Below, piece after piece: positions 54,966-64,000 of a DNA stretch of 64,000 nt. Location: contig JAFDXJ010000036.1 of assembly GCA_018268015.1 (NCBI GenBank), forward strand, positions 1-64,000, in the 5' to 3' direction. A program made the position numbers and the translations under genes. Source of the stretch: Bacteroidota bacterium. Its GTDB lineage: Bacteria > Bacteroidota > Bacteroidia > Chitinophagales > Chitinophagaceae. Within the stretch, counting starts at the first letter, position 1, and each line of letters begins with the position of its first letter. The notes under the pieces were generated by a model that saw nothing but the letters and a program-made list of their open reading frames with translations, made no database searches and had not been told where the DNA came from.

Positions 54966-55436
54966 TCAATCTTTATAATTTTTTACTTCAATATTTTTTA
55001 ATACTTTTTGAATAAGGGAATGCTCAAATCCTTTTTGCAAAAGATAAGTATACGTCTTTTTTTTATTGAGCAATGTGTTTTTTGTACGGCAACTTTTCCA
55101 TTTTTTTTCCGCCAGTCTTTTTAAACCATCTTCATATACAGTTACCGGAATTGAATCAAGCGCTGTTTGAATATTAGGCCTGCTGACTTTTTTTTCTAAC
55201 AAGGCTTGTGTTATTTTTATTTTTCCCCATGATTTCATCCTGAATTTGCCACCCGCAAAAAATATAGCAAATCGCTCTTCATTCAGGATTCCTGAAGTAA
55301 TCAGTTCTCCTAAAATTTCATCCCTTAAAGCGCGGGAGATACCCATCTGAAATAATTTTTGACCTGTTTCAAAATGGCTCCTTTCCTGATAGTCACAATA
55401 ATATTTTATTTTCTCTAAAGCCTTTTCTTTATTCAT
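54966..55436 (-). CDS. recX: regulatory protein RecX
   Basis: 156 residues of three-helix repeats typical of RecX (SHFETGQKLFQMGIS near 19, ILNEERFAIFFAGGKFRMKSWGKI near 50, then ALLEKKVSRPNIQTAL near 78). It binds RecA filaments and limits their activity. It is 22 bases upstream of the KdnB-like gene, in the same direction. Confidence 0.9.
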   Translation of the reverse strand: MNKEKALEKIKYYCDYQERSHFETGQKLFQMGISRALRDEILGELITSGILNEERFAIFFAGGKFRMKSWGKIKITQALLEKKVSRPNIQTALDSIPVTVYEDGLKRLAEKKWKSCRTKNTLLNKKKTYTYLLQKGFEHSLIQKVLKNIEVKNYKD

Positions 55437-55530
55437 AAATACCGTTTACATAATTTTCCTACGCAATAAAATAAATTGACCTTTCATTCACAGTATAAAA
55501 TCTTAACTTACCCTAATTAATGCTTTTGCC

Positions 55531-55929
55531 ATGCCCGGATTTCCTATTATGATAGTAGATGATGATCAAATTTATAGCTATATGGCTAATAAAATGATCA
55601 TGGCTACCGGGCTGGCAGGAAAAATCACCATTCATCAAAATGGTGCAGAGGCATGGGATTTTTTGCAAAGTATCTTAAAAGCTCATGAAGTCTTGCCAAA
55701 AATCATTTTCCTGGATATTAATATGCCGAATATGAATGGGTGGGAATTTTTGTTTAAAATTTGTCCCCTGTTAAAAAAGACCGGGGAAAAAACCCGGGTC
55801 TATCTTGTCAGTTCTTCCCAGGACGAAAATGATCTTGAGCAATCCAGGAAATTTGATTGCGTATTTGGTTACCTGGTAAAACCGGTATTGAGCCATACAT
55901 TCCATGAAATTTTAGCATCTAATCATTAA
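55531..55929 (+). CDS. single-domain response regulator (CheY-like)
   Basis: 132 residues, one receiver domain only. The acidic pocket is in VDDDQ near residue 10, the phospho-acceptor Asp in FLDINMPNMNGWEF near 66, the Thr/Ser site in YLVSSS near 95, and the Lys of VKPV near 116. No output domain and no histidine kinase nearby; it may relay phosphate or bind a partner. Confidence 0.92.
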   Translation: MPGFPIMIVDDDQIYSYMANKMIMATGLAGKITIHQNGAEAWDFLQSILKAHEVLPKIIFLDINMPNMNGWEFLFKICPLLKKTGEKTRVYLVSSSQDENDLEQSRKFDCVFGYLVKPVLSHTFHEILASNH

Positions 55930-56046
55930 CGCTCTCTGAAGTAATTCACAACCTCTTGTGCAAAACTAAAAATCTGAACCTCCTGCATTTATTTTTAAAC
56001 ATTTTACAGTAGGTTTGTTGCTGCCTAAATCATTTTAAACTATTGT

Positions 56047-57162
56047 ATGAAATTTATTGTATCATCATCTTTACTATTAAAAAACCTGCAACAAATCAAT
56101 GGGGTTATCAGTGCGAATACAGTTTTACCAGTATTGGAAGATTTTTTATTTGAAATCCAGGATAAGAAAATGAGTGTATTGGCTACAGATCTTGAAACGG
56201 TAATGCGGGTTCAGATGGATGTAGAAAGTAAATCCAATGGCAAAGTGTGTATTCCGGCTAAAATTCTCATGGAGTCATTAAAAAATATTCCGGAACAACC
56301 GCTCACTTTTAACATAGATAAAAATTTCGGCATTGAAATTACCAGTGACAATGGAAAATATAAAGTAATGGGTGAAAACCCCGATAATTTTCCTAAAGAA
56401 CCGGCAGCAGAATCTACAAAAGATTTTGAAGTGAGTTCATCTGCTTTTTTATCCGGCATTTCCAAAGCGCTTATTTCAGTTAGCGCAGATGACCTGAGGC
56501 CTGCCATGACAGGAGTATTGGTAGAATTGGATGACAACGAAATCCGATTTGTTTCTACAGATGCCCATCGTCTCATGATGTATAAAAGAAAGGACGTGGT
56601 TTGTTCTCTTCAACAAAATTTTATAGTTCCGAAAAAACCACTTAGCATTTTAAAAAATGTTTTGCCTGAAAATGATGATCCATTAAAAATAAGTTATAAT
56701 GAAAATCATTTATTTATTCAACATAACACCACAAAACTAATCTGCCGGCTGATAGATGCCCGATTCCCGGATTACCGGGTAGTAATACCTAAGGAGAATC
56801 CTTATAAAATGATTGTCAATACAAATGATTTCCAGAGCGCTTTAAGAAGGGTAAGTATATTTAGTAATAAGAGTACCAGCCAGGTAATATTGACCATCAG
56901 CGGCAGTGAATTGCAACTAGCCGGCCAGGATGTGGATTTTAGTTTTGAAGGTAATGAACGTATGACTTGTCAATATGATGGAGAAGATTTACAAATTGCT
57001 TTTAATGCAAAATTTATGATTGAAATGCTTGCTGCAGTTGATGCTGCTGAAGTGGCTATTGAATTGTCAACGCCAAATAAAGCCGGTATTATCAGGCCAC
57101 TTGAACAGCTTGAAGGCGAAGATATCATGATGCTTGTTATGCCGCTAATGATAAATAGCTAA
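56047..57162 (+). CDS. dnaN: DNA polymerase III beta subunit (sliding clamp)
   Basis: 371 residues, three clamp domains, normal length. Seen: FIVSSSLLLKNLQQINGVI at the start, SADDLRPAMTGVLVE near 147, STDAHRL near 175, and the C-terminal MLVMPLM typical of DnaN. It encircles DNA and tethers the polymerase. It is not beside dnaA here, as usual in Bacteroidota. Confidence 0.97.
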   Translation: MKFIVSSSLLLKNLQQINGVISANTVLPVLEDFLFEIQDKKMSVLATDLETVMRVQMDVESKSNGKVCIPAKILMESLKNIPEQPLTFNIDKNFGIEITSDNGKYKVMGENPDNFPKEPAAESTKDFEVSSSAFLSGISKALISVSADDLRPAMTGVLVELDDNEIRFVSTDAHRLMMYKRKDVVCSLQQNFIVPKKPLSILKNVLPENDDPLKISYNENHLFIQHNTTKLICRLIDARFPDYRVVIPKENPYKMIVNTNDFQSALRRVSIFSNKSTSQVILTISGSELQLAGQDVDFSFEGNERMTCQYDGEDLQIAFNAKFMIEMLAAVDAAEVAIELSTPNKAGIIRPLEQLEGEDIMMLVMPLMINS

Positions 57163-57182
57163 GCAAGGAAAACCATTTTTAG

Positions 57183-57214
57183 AGTGATTTGTATTAACTT
57201 ACAAATCACTTTTC
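57183..57214 (+). terminator. terminator after dnaN
   Basis: AGTGATTTGTA (57183-57193) and TACAAATCACT (57200-57210) form a perfect 11-bp stem with a six-base loop, then TTTTCTG. It lies just before the next gene's ATG. Confidence 0.8.
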
Positions 57215-57220
57215 TGTATT

Positions 57221-58033
57221 ATGGATGCCCTCATTAAATATTTTCAGGATATTCCTTCATTGCATCGTGCCCTTATCCTTGCAGGTGGAATAACATTCTT
57301 CTGGCTCATTGAATATATAGCCCCTTTATTCCATTTTTCTTATAATAAATGGAAGCATGCCACAGTTAATATTTTCTTTACTTTAACCACCATACTTATC
57401 AATTTTGGTTTTGCACTCATCATCGTATATACAAGTGACTGGTGTATTGCACATCACTTTGGTATCTTACAATGGTTTCCTATGCCCTTGTGGTTACAGA
57501 TGATTTTTGGCTTAATGTTACTCGATCTGGTTGGCGCTTATCTTGTCCATTGGATTGAACATAAAGTAAAATGGATGTGGAAATTTCATATCATTCATCA
57601 TGCAGATACACATGTAGATACTACTACAGCAAACAGGCATCATCCGGGAGAAAGTGTATTCAGAGCCATTTTTGCGGTTATTGCCGTATTTATTGCAGGC
57701 AGTCCTATCTGGCTGATAATGTTATATCAGAGTGTGAGCGTAGTGTTATCGCAGTTTAATCATGCTAATATGAAATTCCCTCCTAAGCTTGATCAATTTA
57801 TAAGCTATATGATCGTATCGCCGAACATGCATAAAATACATCATCATTATAGACAACCGGAAACGGATCGTAATTATGGGAATATTTTTTCTATCTGGGA
57901 CAGGTTATTTGGCACGTATCATTTTACACCTGTTGATAAAATAAAATATGGTTTGGATATGCTCAAAAATTCTCCTGATGAAAACATTGGCGACCAATTG
58001 ATCGTCCCCTTTAAAAAAATTACGGAATTATAA
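57221..58033 (+). CDS. sterol desaturase / fatty acid hydroxylase family membrane enzyme
   Basis: 270 residues with four to five membrane segments. The di-iron His boxes are complete: HWIEH near residue 110, HIIHHAD near 125 and MHKIHHHYRQPETDRNYG near 203. Related bacterial enzymes hydroxylate fatty acids or carotenoid/lipid chains; the substrate is unknown. It starts with ATG 7 bases after the dnaN terminator. Confidence 0.9.
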   Translation: MDALIKYFQDIPSLHRALILAGGITFFWLIEYIAPLFHFSYNKWKHATVNIFFTLTTILINFGFALIIVYTSDWCIAHHFGILQWFPMPLWLQMIFGLMLLDLVGAYLVHWIEHKVKWMWKFHIIHHADTHVDTTTANRHHPGESVFRAIFAVIAVFIAGSPIWLIMLYQSVSVVLSQFNHANMKFPPKLDQFISYMIVSPNMHKIHHHYRQPETDRNYGNIFSIWDRLFGTYHFTPVDKIKYGLDMLKNSPDENIGDQLIVPFKKITEL

Positions 58034-58055
58034 AAGCAACAATTTATTTTCTTAT

Positions 58056-58829
58056 TTATTTTCCTGTGAATACAGGTTTTCTTTTTTCTATAAAAGCTGT
58101 AGAACCTTCTTTAAAATCTTCTGTTTTAAAGCAAGCAGCAAATGCATTCGTTTCTGTTTCATAACCATAATCTGTGTAGGCATCATTAGCCGCCTTTATA
58201 CAATTTGAAATAGCCATTGGCGCTTTCTTATGTATGATGCTCAATATAGATTTTGCTTTTTCCAAAAGGCCTTCTGCAGGTGTAACATGATTAACCAAAC
58301 CATACTGAAGCGCTGTTTCTGCCTGAATCATTTGTCCGCTCATCAATAGTTCCATCGCACGACCTTTCCCAATTAATTGAGTTAATCTTTGCGTACCACC
58401 ATAACCAGGGATCAATCCCAGATTGACTTCCGGCTGTCCGAATTGTGCATTAACGGATGCAATACGGAAATGACAAGCCATGGCTAATTCACAGCCACCA
58501 CCTAAGGCAAATCCATTCACACAGGCAACAATGGGTTTAGGAGCTCTCTCTATTTTGAAAAACACATCCAGCCCTCTTTGAGCCAGTTTTTTTGCATCTT
58601 CCTCCGTGTAATGAGAAAATTCTGCAATATCAGCACCTGCAACAAAAGCTTTTTCGCCGGCACCGGTGATAATGACTGATTGAATATCCGGATTCACATA
58701 TACGTCATCCAGTACATGATCCAGTTCAGTGAAAACAGTCGCATTTAATGCGTTTAATTTTTCAGGCCTGTTAATGGTTACCGTTAAAATATGGTTGTCA
58801 ATAAATAAGCGTAATGATGAATAGTCCAT
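58056..58829 (-). CDS. enoyl-CoA hydratase/isomerase family protein
   Basis: 257 residues of the crotonase fold. Oxyanion-hole stretches AGADIAEFS near 63 and GFALGGGCELA near 106. The catalytic Glu is in GQPEVNLGLIPGYGGTQRL near 133; a second Glu normally found about 20 residues earlier is not obvious to me. It hydrates trans-2-enoyl-CoA in beta-oxidation or related degradation. It follows the B12-binding gene by 26 bases. Confidence 0.9.
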   Translation of the reverse strand: MDYSSLRLFIDNHILTVTINRPEKLNALNATVFTELDHVLDDVYVNPDIQSVIITGAGEKAFVAGADIAEFSHYTEEDAKKLAQRGLDVFFKIERAPKPIVACVNGFALGGGCELAMACHFRIASVNAQFGQPEVNLGLIPGYGGTQRLTQLIGKGRAMELLMSGQMIQAETALQYGLVNHVTPAEGLLEKAKSILSIIHKKAPMAISNCIKAANDAYTDYGYETETNAFAACFKTEDFKEGSTAFIEKRKPVFTGK

Positions 58830-58855
58830 TGTTTGATTATTGATTAAAGATTGAT

Positions 58856-59275
58856 TTAAAAACTCCTGTTTTTTTGTACTTGCAACTTAATATAAGCAGC
58901 AATTTCTCCTGTATCTGCGCCCGGCGCAAATAATTGATGTACGCCCATTGCCAAAAGGCTTTCCATATCTTGCTGTGGAATAATTCCTCCTCCGGTTAGG
59001 AGGACATCCTCCATTTTTTTTTCTTTCATTAATTGAATAATTTTTGGGAATACGGTCATGTGTGCGCCACTTAATATACTCACCCCAATGGCATCTACAT
59101 CTTCCTGTAATGCAACATTGACAATCATTTCCGGGGTTTGCCTTAAACCTGAATAGATTACTTCCATTCCTGCATCTCGCAAAGCAGATGCAATTACTTT
59201 AGCACCCCGGTCATGGCCATCCAAACCAACTTTGGCTATTAATACACGTATTGGCCTTTTTGATATTTCAGACAT
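58856..59275 (-). CDS. standalone cobalamin (B12)-binding domain protein, methylmalonyl-CoA mutase C-terminal type
   Basis: 139 residues. The DGHDRG motif ([12 protein letters not shown], residues 16-27) supplies the His that binds cobalt in the base-off/His-on form, and SILSGAH and [10 protein letters not shown] follow. This is the B12 half of methylmalonyl-CoA mutase, encoded alone; the catalytic TIM-barrel subunit is not in the window. It may complete a split mutase encoded elsewhere. Between gltX/GT39 and an enoyl-CoA hydratase. Confidence 0.9.
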   Translation of the reverse strand: MSEISKRPIRVLIAKVGLDGHDRGAKVIASALRDAGMEVIYSGLRQTPEMIVNVALQEDVDAIGVSILSGAHMTVFPKIIQLMKEKKMEDVLLTGGGIIPQQDMESLLAMGVHQLFAPGADTGEIAAYIKLQVQKNRSF

Positions 59276-59294
59276 TATCCTCCTTTAATTTTAC

Positions 59295-59302
59295 CAAAAA
59301 TA
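59295..59302 (-). promoter_or_regulatory. -7 box TATTTTTG for the B12-binding gene
   Basis: Exact TAnnTTTG match 19 bases before the ATG at 59275; it would give the B12 and hydratase genes their own transcript. Confidence 0.4.
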
Positions 59303-59338
59303 GCATGATAATCACAACTTTCATTCACAAGAAAAGTA

Positions 59339-60889
59339 TTATCTCCTAAATTTATCTTTCATTTTTTTAACGGCTCCATTCAGGAATTCATTAACATGCT
59401 CATGTGCATGTTGTAACAAATAAACTTTTGTACCACTTTCTCTAAAATAGGGTATAGACACAGAATCCATCATGACCACATTATCAAACTGCTGCAAAAC
59501 AGGATCATTCTCTGAAATGTTTTTATCTACAAATATGATATTATTTATATGAAATGTATCTGGCATCCAGGTAAGAAATGAAGCACTCGTGCTATAGGTT
59601 TCCGGTAGGTTAAAATTTTTCCTGTAATAGTTTAATGCGCCTGCTGTAAAATAACCATCGCAAAATATCAGGGTCATTTTTTGTTCTTCCGGTGTTAAAT
59701 GATGATAAACCTTAGCAGTTGTTTCAGCAAATTCTTTCCATCCAAACATATCACCGAAATCCTGTGGTAAAGGATGTTGCAAATGATCTTCCCATTGAAA
59801 AGAGCCGGTTTTATCTAAGTGAGCGGACCGGTAATATTTAACCAATGTATCGGGTTTTGCAAGTGGCATGGTCAAAGGCAAGGTGTATAATCCGAGTAAA
59901 ACCGGGAAAAGGATCAAGAGATATCTTGCCCATTTCCATTGGTGCATGGTTACTTTTTCAAGATGATATCCACCAAAGGCAAAAAGCATCGGGTAAAGTC
60001 CCATGGCATAATAGTCTTTGCCATGTAAAATCATTAATAAAATAATGACGAAGAAATATGCGAAACCAAATACGCGAAATGGCTTTCCCTTTTTAGATAC
60101 CAGCAAAAAAAACAATCCTGCAAACCAGGTGAGCAATGATCCAAAGCATATCAAAAGTTGCCCTGCCAGGAAATCCCGATAGCCAATAAACTTTAATTGT
60201 TCCGTCTGCAATTCAGTCATGTGAGCGATTACTGGGAATTTATGATTGTATTGCCAGATGATATTTGGAGAAAAAATTAAACCTGCAATGAATAGCGATA
60301 TATAAAAATGTTTATTTAAAAACAATTTTCGCCAGGGTGTCAAAATCAAAGCCAGCATGATTCCTGCGACATAGAAAGCAACTGAATATTTACTCATCAA
60401 TCCTAAACCCGTTGCTATTCCAAAAATATACAACCACGTATTTTTTTGAGTTTGAAAATATCGGAATAAGCTGAATGTAATGAGTACATAAAAAAACACC
60501 TCAAGGAAATTAGGCTGGAATAAAAAAAACAGTCTCATATATCCACTCAACATGAATGGAAGCCAGGCAAGTATCAAAGCAAAAGTTTTTCCTCCAAGAG
60601 AAATAACTATTTTACCAACTAATATAAAAGTGAATGCGCCAAACAGTGCAGGCCAGATTTTTATCCAAAACATACCCGCGTCCATGAAATTGGTCATCCA
60701 GGCAAAGAGGGAAAGTAAAGGCGGTACTTCCATAAATCCCCATGCTAAATGATGGCCTTCCGCAAGATATAAGAATTCATCGCGGTGTGGCTGATAGAAG
60801 CCATTTTGAAGGAAAAAAGGGACCACCGCTTTTACAAAAGCGAGCAGGTATAACAATTGATTCAATCTTTTTTTTTCCAACATAGACAT
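59339..60889 (-). CDS. GT39-like membrane glycosyltransferase (ArnT/PMT type)
   Basis: 516 residues with about 11 hydrophobic segments in the first 340 residues and a soluble C-terminal domain. The early loop FYQPHRDEFLYLAEGHHLAWG near residue 30 holds the acidic residue expected in GT-C enzymes (the DE of HRDE). GT39 members move sugars from polyprenyl-phosphate donors to lipids or proteins. It starts 2 bases after the gltX stop. Confidence 0.85.
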   Translation of the reverse strand: MSMLEKKRLNQLLYLLAFVKAVVPFFLQNGFYQPHRDEFLYLAEGHHLAWGFMEVPPLLSLFAWMTNFMDAGMFWIKIWPALFGAFTFILVGKIVISLGGKTFALILAWLPFMLSGYMRLFFLFQPNFLEVFFYVLITFSLFRYFQTQKNTWLYIFGIATGLGLMSKYSVAFYVAGIMLALILTPWRKLFLNKHFYISLFIAGLIFSPNIIWQYNHKFPVIAHMTELQTEQLKFIGYRDFLAGQLLICFGSLLTWFAGLFFLLVSKKGKPFRVFGFAYFFVIILLMILHGKDYYAMGLYPMLFAFGGYHLEKVTMHQWKWARYLLILFPVLLGLYTLPLTMPLAKPDTLVKYYRSAHLDKTGSFQWEDHLQHPLPQDFGDMFGWKEFAETTAKVYHHLTPEEQKMTLIFCDGYFTAGALNYYRKNFNLPETYSTSASFLTWMPDTFHINNIIFVDKNISENDPVLQQFDNVVMMDSVSIPYFRESGTKVYLLQHAHEHVNEFLNGAVKKMKDKFRR

Positions 60890-60891
60890 CT

Positions 60892-62406
60892 TTACTGAAG
60901 ATTTTTCAGGCTTGATTGAATACGAGCTAAAGTTTCTTCCTTTCCCAATAGCTCTGCAATATGAAAAATACCAGGGCCGGATTTCCCTCCCACTAACATA
61001 ATGCGAAATGGCAACATCAATTCACCGGGTTTGATCCCATTTGCAGCAGCAACATCCTTAAATGCATTTTCAAGGATATCCACTTTCCAGGTCGTTAATG
61101 AAGTATAATTACGGATCATTTCCGTAAAAAAGGAATTTTTCTGATCATTCCATTTTGGGCGAATACTTTCTATGCCGGTATTCCCGGGCTTTTCAAAAAA
61201 GAAAATGGACTGCTCAAAAAAATCGGTCAATAAGGTACATCGATCTTTTACAAGATTAAATATTTGATAAGTATTTTCATCATCCTTGATTGCAACCCCT
61301 TTATTTTGAAAGATCGTTTGAATTCTGGGGAATAAATGAATTATATCTGTTTTCTTAATCCATTCATGATTGTACCATTTAGCTTTTTCATAATCAAATT
61401 TAGCTCCGGCCTTATGCACTCTTTCTATTGAAAATTTTTCAACTAATTCTGACAAAGAAAATATTTCCTGAGCAGTGCCATCATTCCAGCCCAGCATAGC
61501 CAACATATTAATAAATGCTTCAGGCAGGAAACCTCTTTCCCGAAATCCTTCCGTAAACTCCCTACTTCGCGGATCAGTCCAGTTCATAGAAAAAATAGGA
61601 AACCCCAATTTCTCTGCAGCGCGTTTACTCAGTTTTCCATTGCCTTCCGGTTTTAAAATTAAAGGAAGGTGTGCCCACTTGGGCATAAGATGGAGTCCAA
61701 ACAAATATTTCCAAAGCAGGATATGTATGGGTGTACTGGGCAACCATTCTTCTCCGCGAAAAGTGTGTGTTATCTCCATTAAAAAATCGTCCACCACTAC
61801 GGCGAGATGGTAAGTAGGCATACCATCTGCCTTTAATAATACTTTATCATCTGATAGTGATGAATTGAAATGAACATCCCCACGTATCATATCCGTAAAT
61901 GAAATCGTTTCATCGTCGGGCATTTTAATGCGGATTACATAGGGTGTATTCGTATTCAATAAGCTTTTCACTTCGCTTTCAGGCAGTGTAAGAGAATTGC
62001 ATAAGTTATTTCTATGAGCCTGGTTATACTGAAAATTGGGTTGTGATTTTCGTAATGATTCCAGGTCTTCAGCTGTGTCAAATGCATAATATGCATATCC
62101 TTCATCTATTAATTTTTGGGCATAACCGGCATAAATATTTTTTCTTTCCGATTGACGATAAGGGCCAAATTCACCGGGGTTCCAGGGGCTTTCATCCGGC
62201 TCAATGCCGCACCATGCTAAGGTATCAGCGATGTATTGTTCTGCGCCTTCCACATAACGTCCCTGATCTGTGTCTTCAATGCGTAATACAAAACTGCCTC
62301 CATGCTGTTTTGCAAATAAATAATTATACAAAGCAGTACGTACACCACCCAGGTGCAAACCTCCTGTTGGGGATGGAGCAAAACGAACACGAATATTATC
62401 TTTCAT
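60892..62406 (-). CDS. gltX: glutamyl-tRNA synthetase
   Basis: 504 residues from ATG 62406. The HIGH-type motif is APSPTGGLHLGG near residue 8 and the KMSKS-type motif GKLSKR near 250. It charges tRNA-Glu (and possibly tRNA-Gln if a GatCAB system is present). The frame extends 12 codons upstream, but a -7 box at 62413-62420 lies inside that extension, so 62406 is the start. Confidence 0.97.
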   Translation of the reverse strand: MKDNIRVRFAPSPTGGLHLGGVRTALYNYLFAKQHGGSFVLRIEDTDQGRYVEGAEQYIADTLAWCGIEPDESPWNPGEFGPYRQSERKNIYAGYAQKLIDEGYAYYAFDTAEDLESLRKSQPNFQYNQAHRNNLCNSLTLPESEVKSLLNTNTPYVIRIKMPDDETISFTDMIRGDVHFNSSLSDDKVLLKADGMPTYHLAVVVDDFLMEITHTFRGEEWLPSTPIHILLWKYLFGLHLMPKWAHLPLILKPEGNGKLSKRAAEKLGFPIFSMNWTDPRSREFTEGFRERGFLPEAFINMLAMLGWNDGTAQEIFSLSELVEKFSIERVHKAGAKFDYEKAKWYNHEWIKKTDIIHLFPRIQTIFQNKGVAIKDDENTYQIFNLVKDRCTLLTDFFEQSIFFFEKPGNTGIESIRPKWNDQKNSFFTEMIRNYTSLTTWKVDILENAFKDVAAANGIKPGELMLPFRIMLVGGKSGPGIFHIAELLGKEETLARIQSSLKNLQ

Positions 62407-62412
62407 AGTTCG

Positions 62413-62420
62413 CAAATTTA
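62413..62420 (-). promoter_or_regulatory. -7 box TAAATTTG for gltX
   Basis: Exact TAnnTTTG match six bases before the gltX ATG; a nearly leaderless message. Confidence 0.45.
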
Positions 62421-62483
62421 ATTGTTTCATTGAGATTAACATATGAATGTAATCGTTGTTAACTTTACAGGTAAAGTATTGAT

Positions 62484-63821
62484 ATGCATTATAAGACTAT
62501 TTTATTTAGCCTGCTTTTTTATCCTTCTATCTTATTTTCTCAGGCAAATTATATCCCGTCACAGGGAAATCTTGAAGCGAGGGAGTGGTTTGCAAATGCA
62601 AAGTTTGGATTGTTTATTCATTGGGGGCCATTCAGTATATTAGGAGATGGAGAATGGGTCATGAATAACCGGAATATCTCGGTAAAAAATTATACGCATT
62701 TAATGGATTTCTTTAATCCCATAAACTTTGATGCGCATGCATGGGTGAGTCTGGCTAAGCAGAGTGGCATGAAATATATCACACTCATTACAAGGCACCA
62801 TGACGGGTTTAGCATGTGGGATACAAAGTATTCAGATTTTAATATTATGAATACTCCATACCATAAAGATATTGTAAAAATGATAGCAGATGAATGTCAC
62901 AAACAGGGTATAAAATTATTTCTATATTATTCTATTCTCGACTGGAGGCGGGATGATTATTCATGGACAACAGGACGAACCGGGCAAGGTACGGGTAGAA
63001 CAGTGCAGGGTGCATGGGATAACTATATTCAATTTATGGAAAATCAACTCACAGAATTACTCACGCATTACGGTGACATTGCTGGTATCTGGTTTGATGG
63101 ATATTGGGATCAAACCGCACCGGAAGGAGCAGTTGACAGGCAACCACGCATTGATTGGCATTTATCAGAAATTTATGCACTGATTCACCGTATTCAGCCA
63201 AATTGCCTGATTGGAAATAACCATCACCTGGATCCTATACCAGGCGAAGACTTCCAGATGTTTGAAAAAGATTTACCCGGGCAAAACAATTCCGGTTTGA
63301 GTTTTCAAAAACCATCTGAAAAATTGCCTTTAGAAACATGTGAAACCATTAATAATTCCTGGGGTTATAATATCACGGATACAACTTATAAAAGTACTAC
63401 ACAATTGATACAACTTTTGGTACATGCCGCTTCATTGGGCGCTAACTTATTACTTAATATCGGGCCTATGCCAAATGGAGAAATTCAACCGGAATTCCAG
63501 GATCGTCTGCATGCCATAGGTGATTGGCTGCATGTAAATGCGAATAGTATTTATCAAACACAAGCCGGTTATTTAAAACCACAGGATTGGGGATGTATCA
63601 CCCAAACAAAAGATAAAATATACTTGCATATTTTTAATTCAAATACTACAAAAATATCGTTGAAGGATTTTCCATTTCAACACATCAATAAAGTTTATTT
63701 CTTAGCAAATAATGAGTCTATATCTTATACATTGAATAAACAACAGTTTGAAATAAATAACCTTTCCATCAAACCCGGTAACCCGGATGTAGTAATCGTA
63801 GTGGAATCTTCCGTAAAATAA
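62484..63821 (+). CDS. alpha-L-fucosidase, GH29, exported
   Basis: 445 residues with a signal peptide (MHYKTILFSLLFYPSILFSQ). GH29 core: WFANAKFGLFIHWG near 35, ITRHHDGFSMWDT near 102, and the nucleophile Asp205 in GIWFDGYWDQ. It releases fucose from glycans, with retention. The C-terminal beta domain is present. A polysaccharide deacetylase begins 11 bases downstream. Confidence 0.95.
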   Translation: MHYKTILFSLLFYPSILFSQANYIPSQGNLEAREWFANAKFGLFIHWGPFSILGDGEWVMNNRNISVKNYTHLMDFFNPINFDAHAWVSLAKQSGMKYITLITRHHDGFSMWDTKYSDFNIMNTPYHKDIVKMIADECHKQGIKLFLYYSILDWRRDDYSWTTGRTGQGTGRTVQGAWDNYIQFMENQLTELLTHYGDIAGIWFDGYWDQTAPEGAVDRQPRIDWHLSEIYALIHRIQPNCLIGNNHHLDPIPGEDFQMFEKDLPGQNNSGLSFQKPSEKLPLETCETINNSWGYNITDTTYKSTTQLIQLLVHAASLGANLLLNIGPMPNGEIQPEFQDRLHAIGDWLHVNANSIYQTQAGYLKPQDWGCITQTKDKIYLHIFNSNTTKISLKDFPFQHINKVYFLANNESISYTLNKQQFEINNLSIKPGNPDVVIVVESSVK

Positions 63822-63832
63822 TATTTTTGAAA

Positions 63833-64000
63833 ATGTATTTTGTAAAAACACCCTGGTGGCTCAAAAAATTATATCCGCATTACATTTGGGAAATTCCTGT
63901 AACGGAAAAAATATTGTACGTCACTTTCGACGATGGCCCACATGAAACAGCCACTTTGTTCGCTTTAGATCAGCTCAGGAAATACCATGCTCAGGCTACT
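63833..64000 (+). CDS. polysaccharide deacetylase (NodB-type), cut by the window edge
   Basis: The first 56 residues only. VTFDDGPHE near residue 31 is the NodB motif 1 with its catalytic and metal-binding Asp pair. No signal peptide at this start (MYFVKTPWWLKKLYPHYIWE). Related enzymes remove N- or O-acetyl groups from cell-wall or envelope sugars. Probably co-transcribed with the fucosidase. Confidence 0.88.
   Translation, partial: MYFVKTPWWLKKLYPHYIWEIPVTEKILYVTFDDGPHETATLFALDQLRKYHAQAT

Noticed and set aside
62484..64000. Polysaccharide utilisation locus formed by GH29 and the deacetylase
   Set aside because: No SusC/SusD pair lies beside them in the window; a locus cannot be claimed from two genes at the edge.

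Overview
The window comes from a Bacteroidota chromosome, most likely the Chitinophagaceae/Sphingobacteriia side. The evidence is a SusC/SusD pair, the type IX secretion and gliding genes porV and gldJ, promoters of the Bacteroidota -7 type (TAnnTTTG), little use of Shine-Dalgarno sites, and AT-rich DNA throughout. Most of it is ordinary core genome. No prophage, integrase, insertion sequence, CRISPR array or rRNA operon was seen.

Layout. 1-2.3 kb: a secreted alpha/beta-hydrolase whose frame is broken inside a run of 13 G on the coding strand, then a 58-residue DUF6728-like protein. 2.3-4.5 kb: surE, a small membrane protein and lpxB. 4.6-7.3 kb: a VWA protein and a MoxR/ChlI-type AAA+ ATPase. 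7.3-7.7 kb: RNase P RNA. 7.7-14.4 kb (minus): Smr/DUF2027 protein, ricT, holB, glutathione peroxidase, comF, radA. 14.5-19.4 kb: a SusC/SusD pair with no enzymes or regulator beside it and a probable antisense small RNA in the susC leader. 19.5-23.1 kb: ispF, porV, gldJ. 23.2-29.1 kb: nadC, a SUI1 protein, an M1 aminopeptidase, a penicillin-acylase-family hydrolase and a Dph6-like ATP pyrophosphatase. 29.35-38.7 kb: two giant tandem genes (1711 and 1388 residues) that I cannot assign to any family. 38.8-42.0 kb: VanZ-like protein, beta-barrel protein, EF-hand-like protein, M23 peptidase. 42.1-49.6 kb: alaS, clpX, two clpP paralogues, a 57-residue protein, trigger factor, tRNA-Leu. 49.7-64 kb: flippase, an MG2/TonB-plug protein, a KdnB-like dehydrogenase, recX, a lone receiver domain, dnaN, a fatty-acid hydroxylase, enoyl-CoA hydratase, a lone B12-binding domain, a GT39-type transferase, gltX, a GH29 alpha-L-fucosidase and the start of a NodB-type deacetylase.

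How the genes fit together: protein quality control (tig-clpP-clpP-clpX), envelope building (lpxB, flippase, GT39, M23, KdnB-like enzyme), outer-membrane transport and secretion (SusCD, PorV, GldJ), and replication/repair (holB, dnaN, radA, recX). The most novel object is the giant two-gene unit. The most testable observations are the homopolymer break in the esterase and the antisense RNA at susC.
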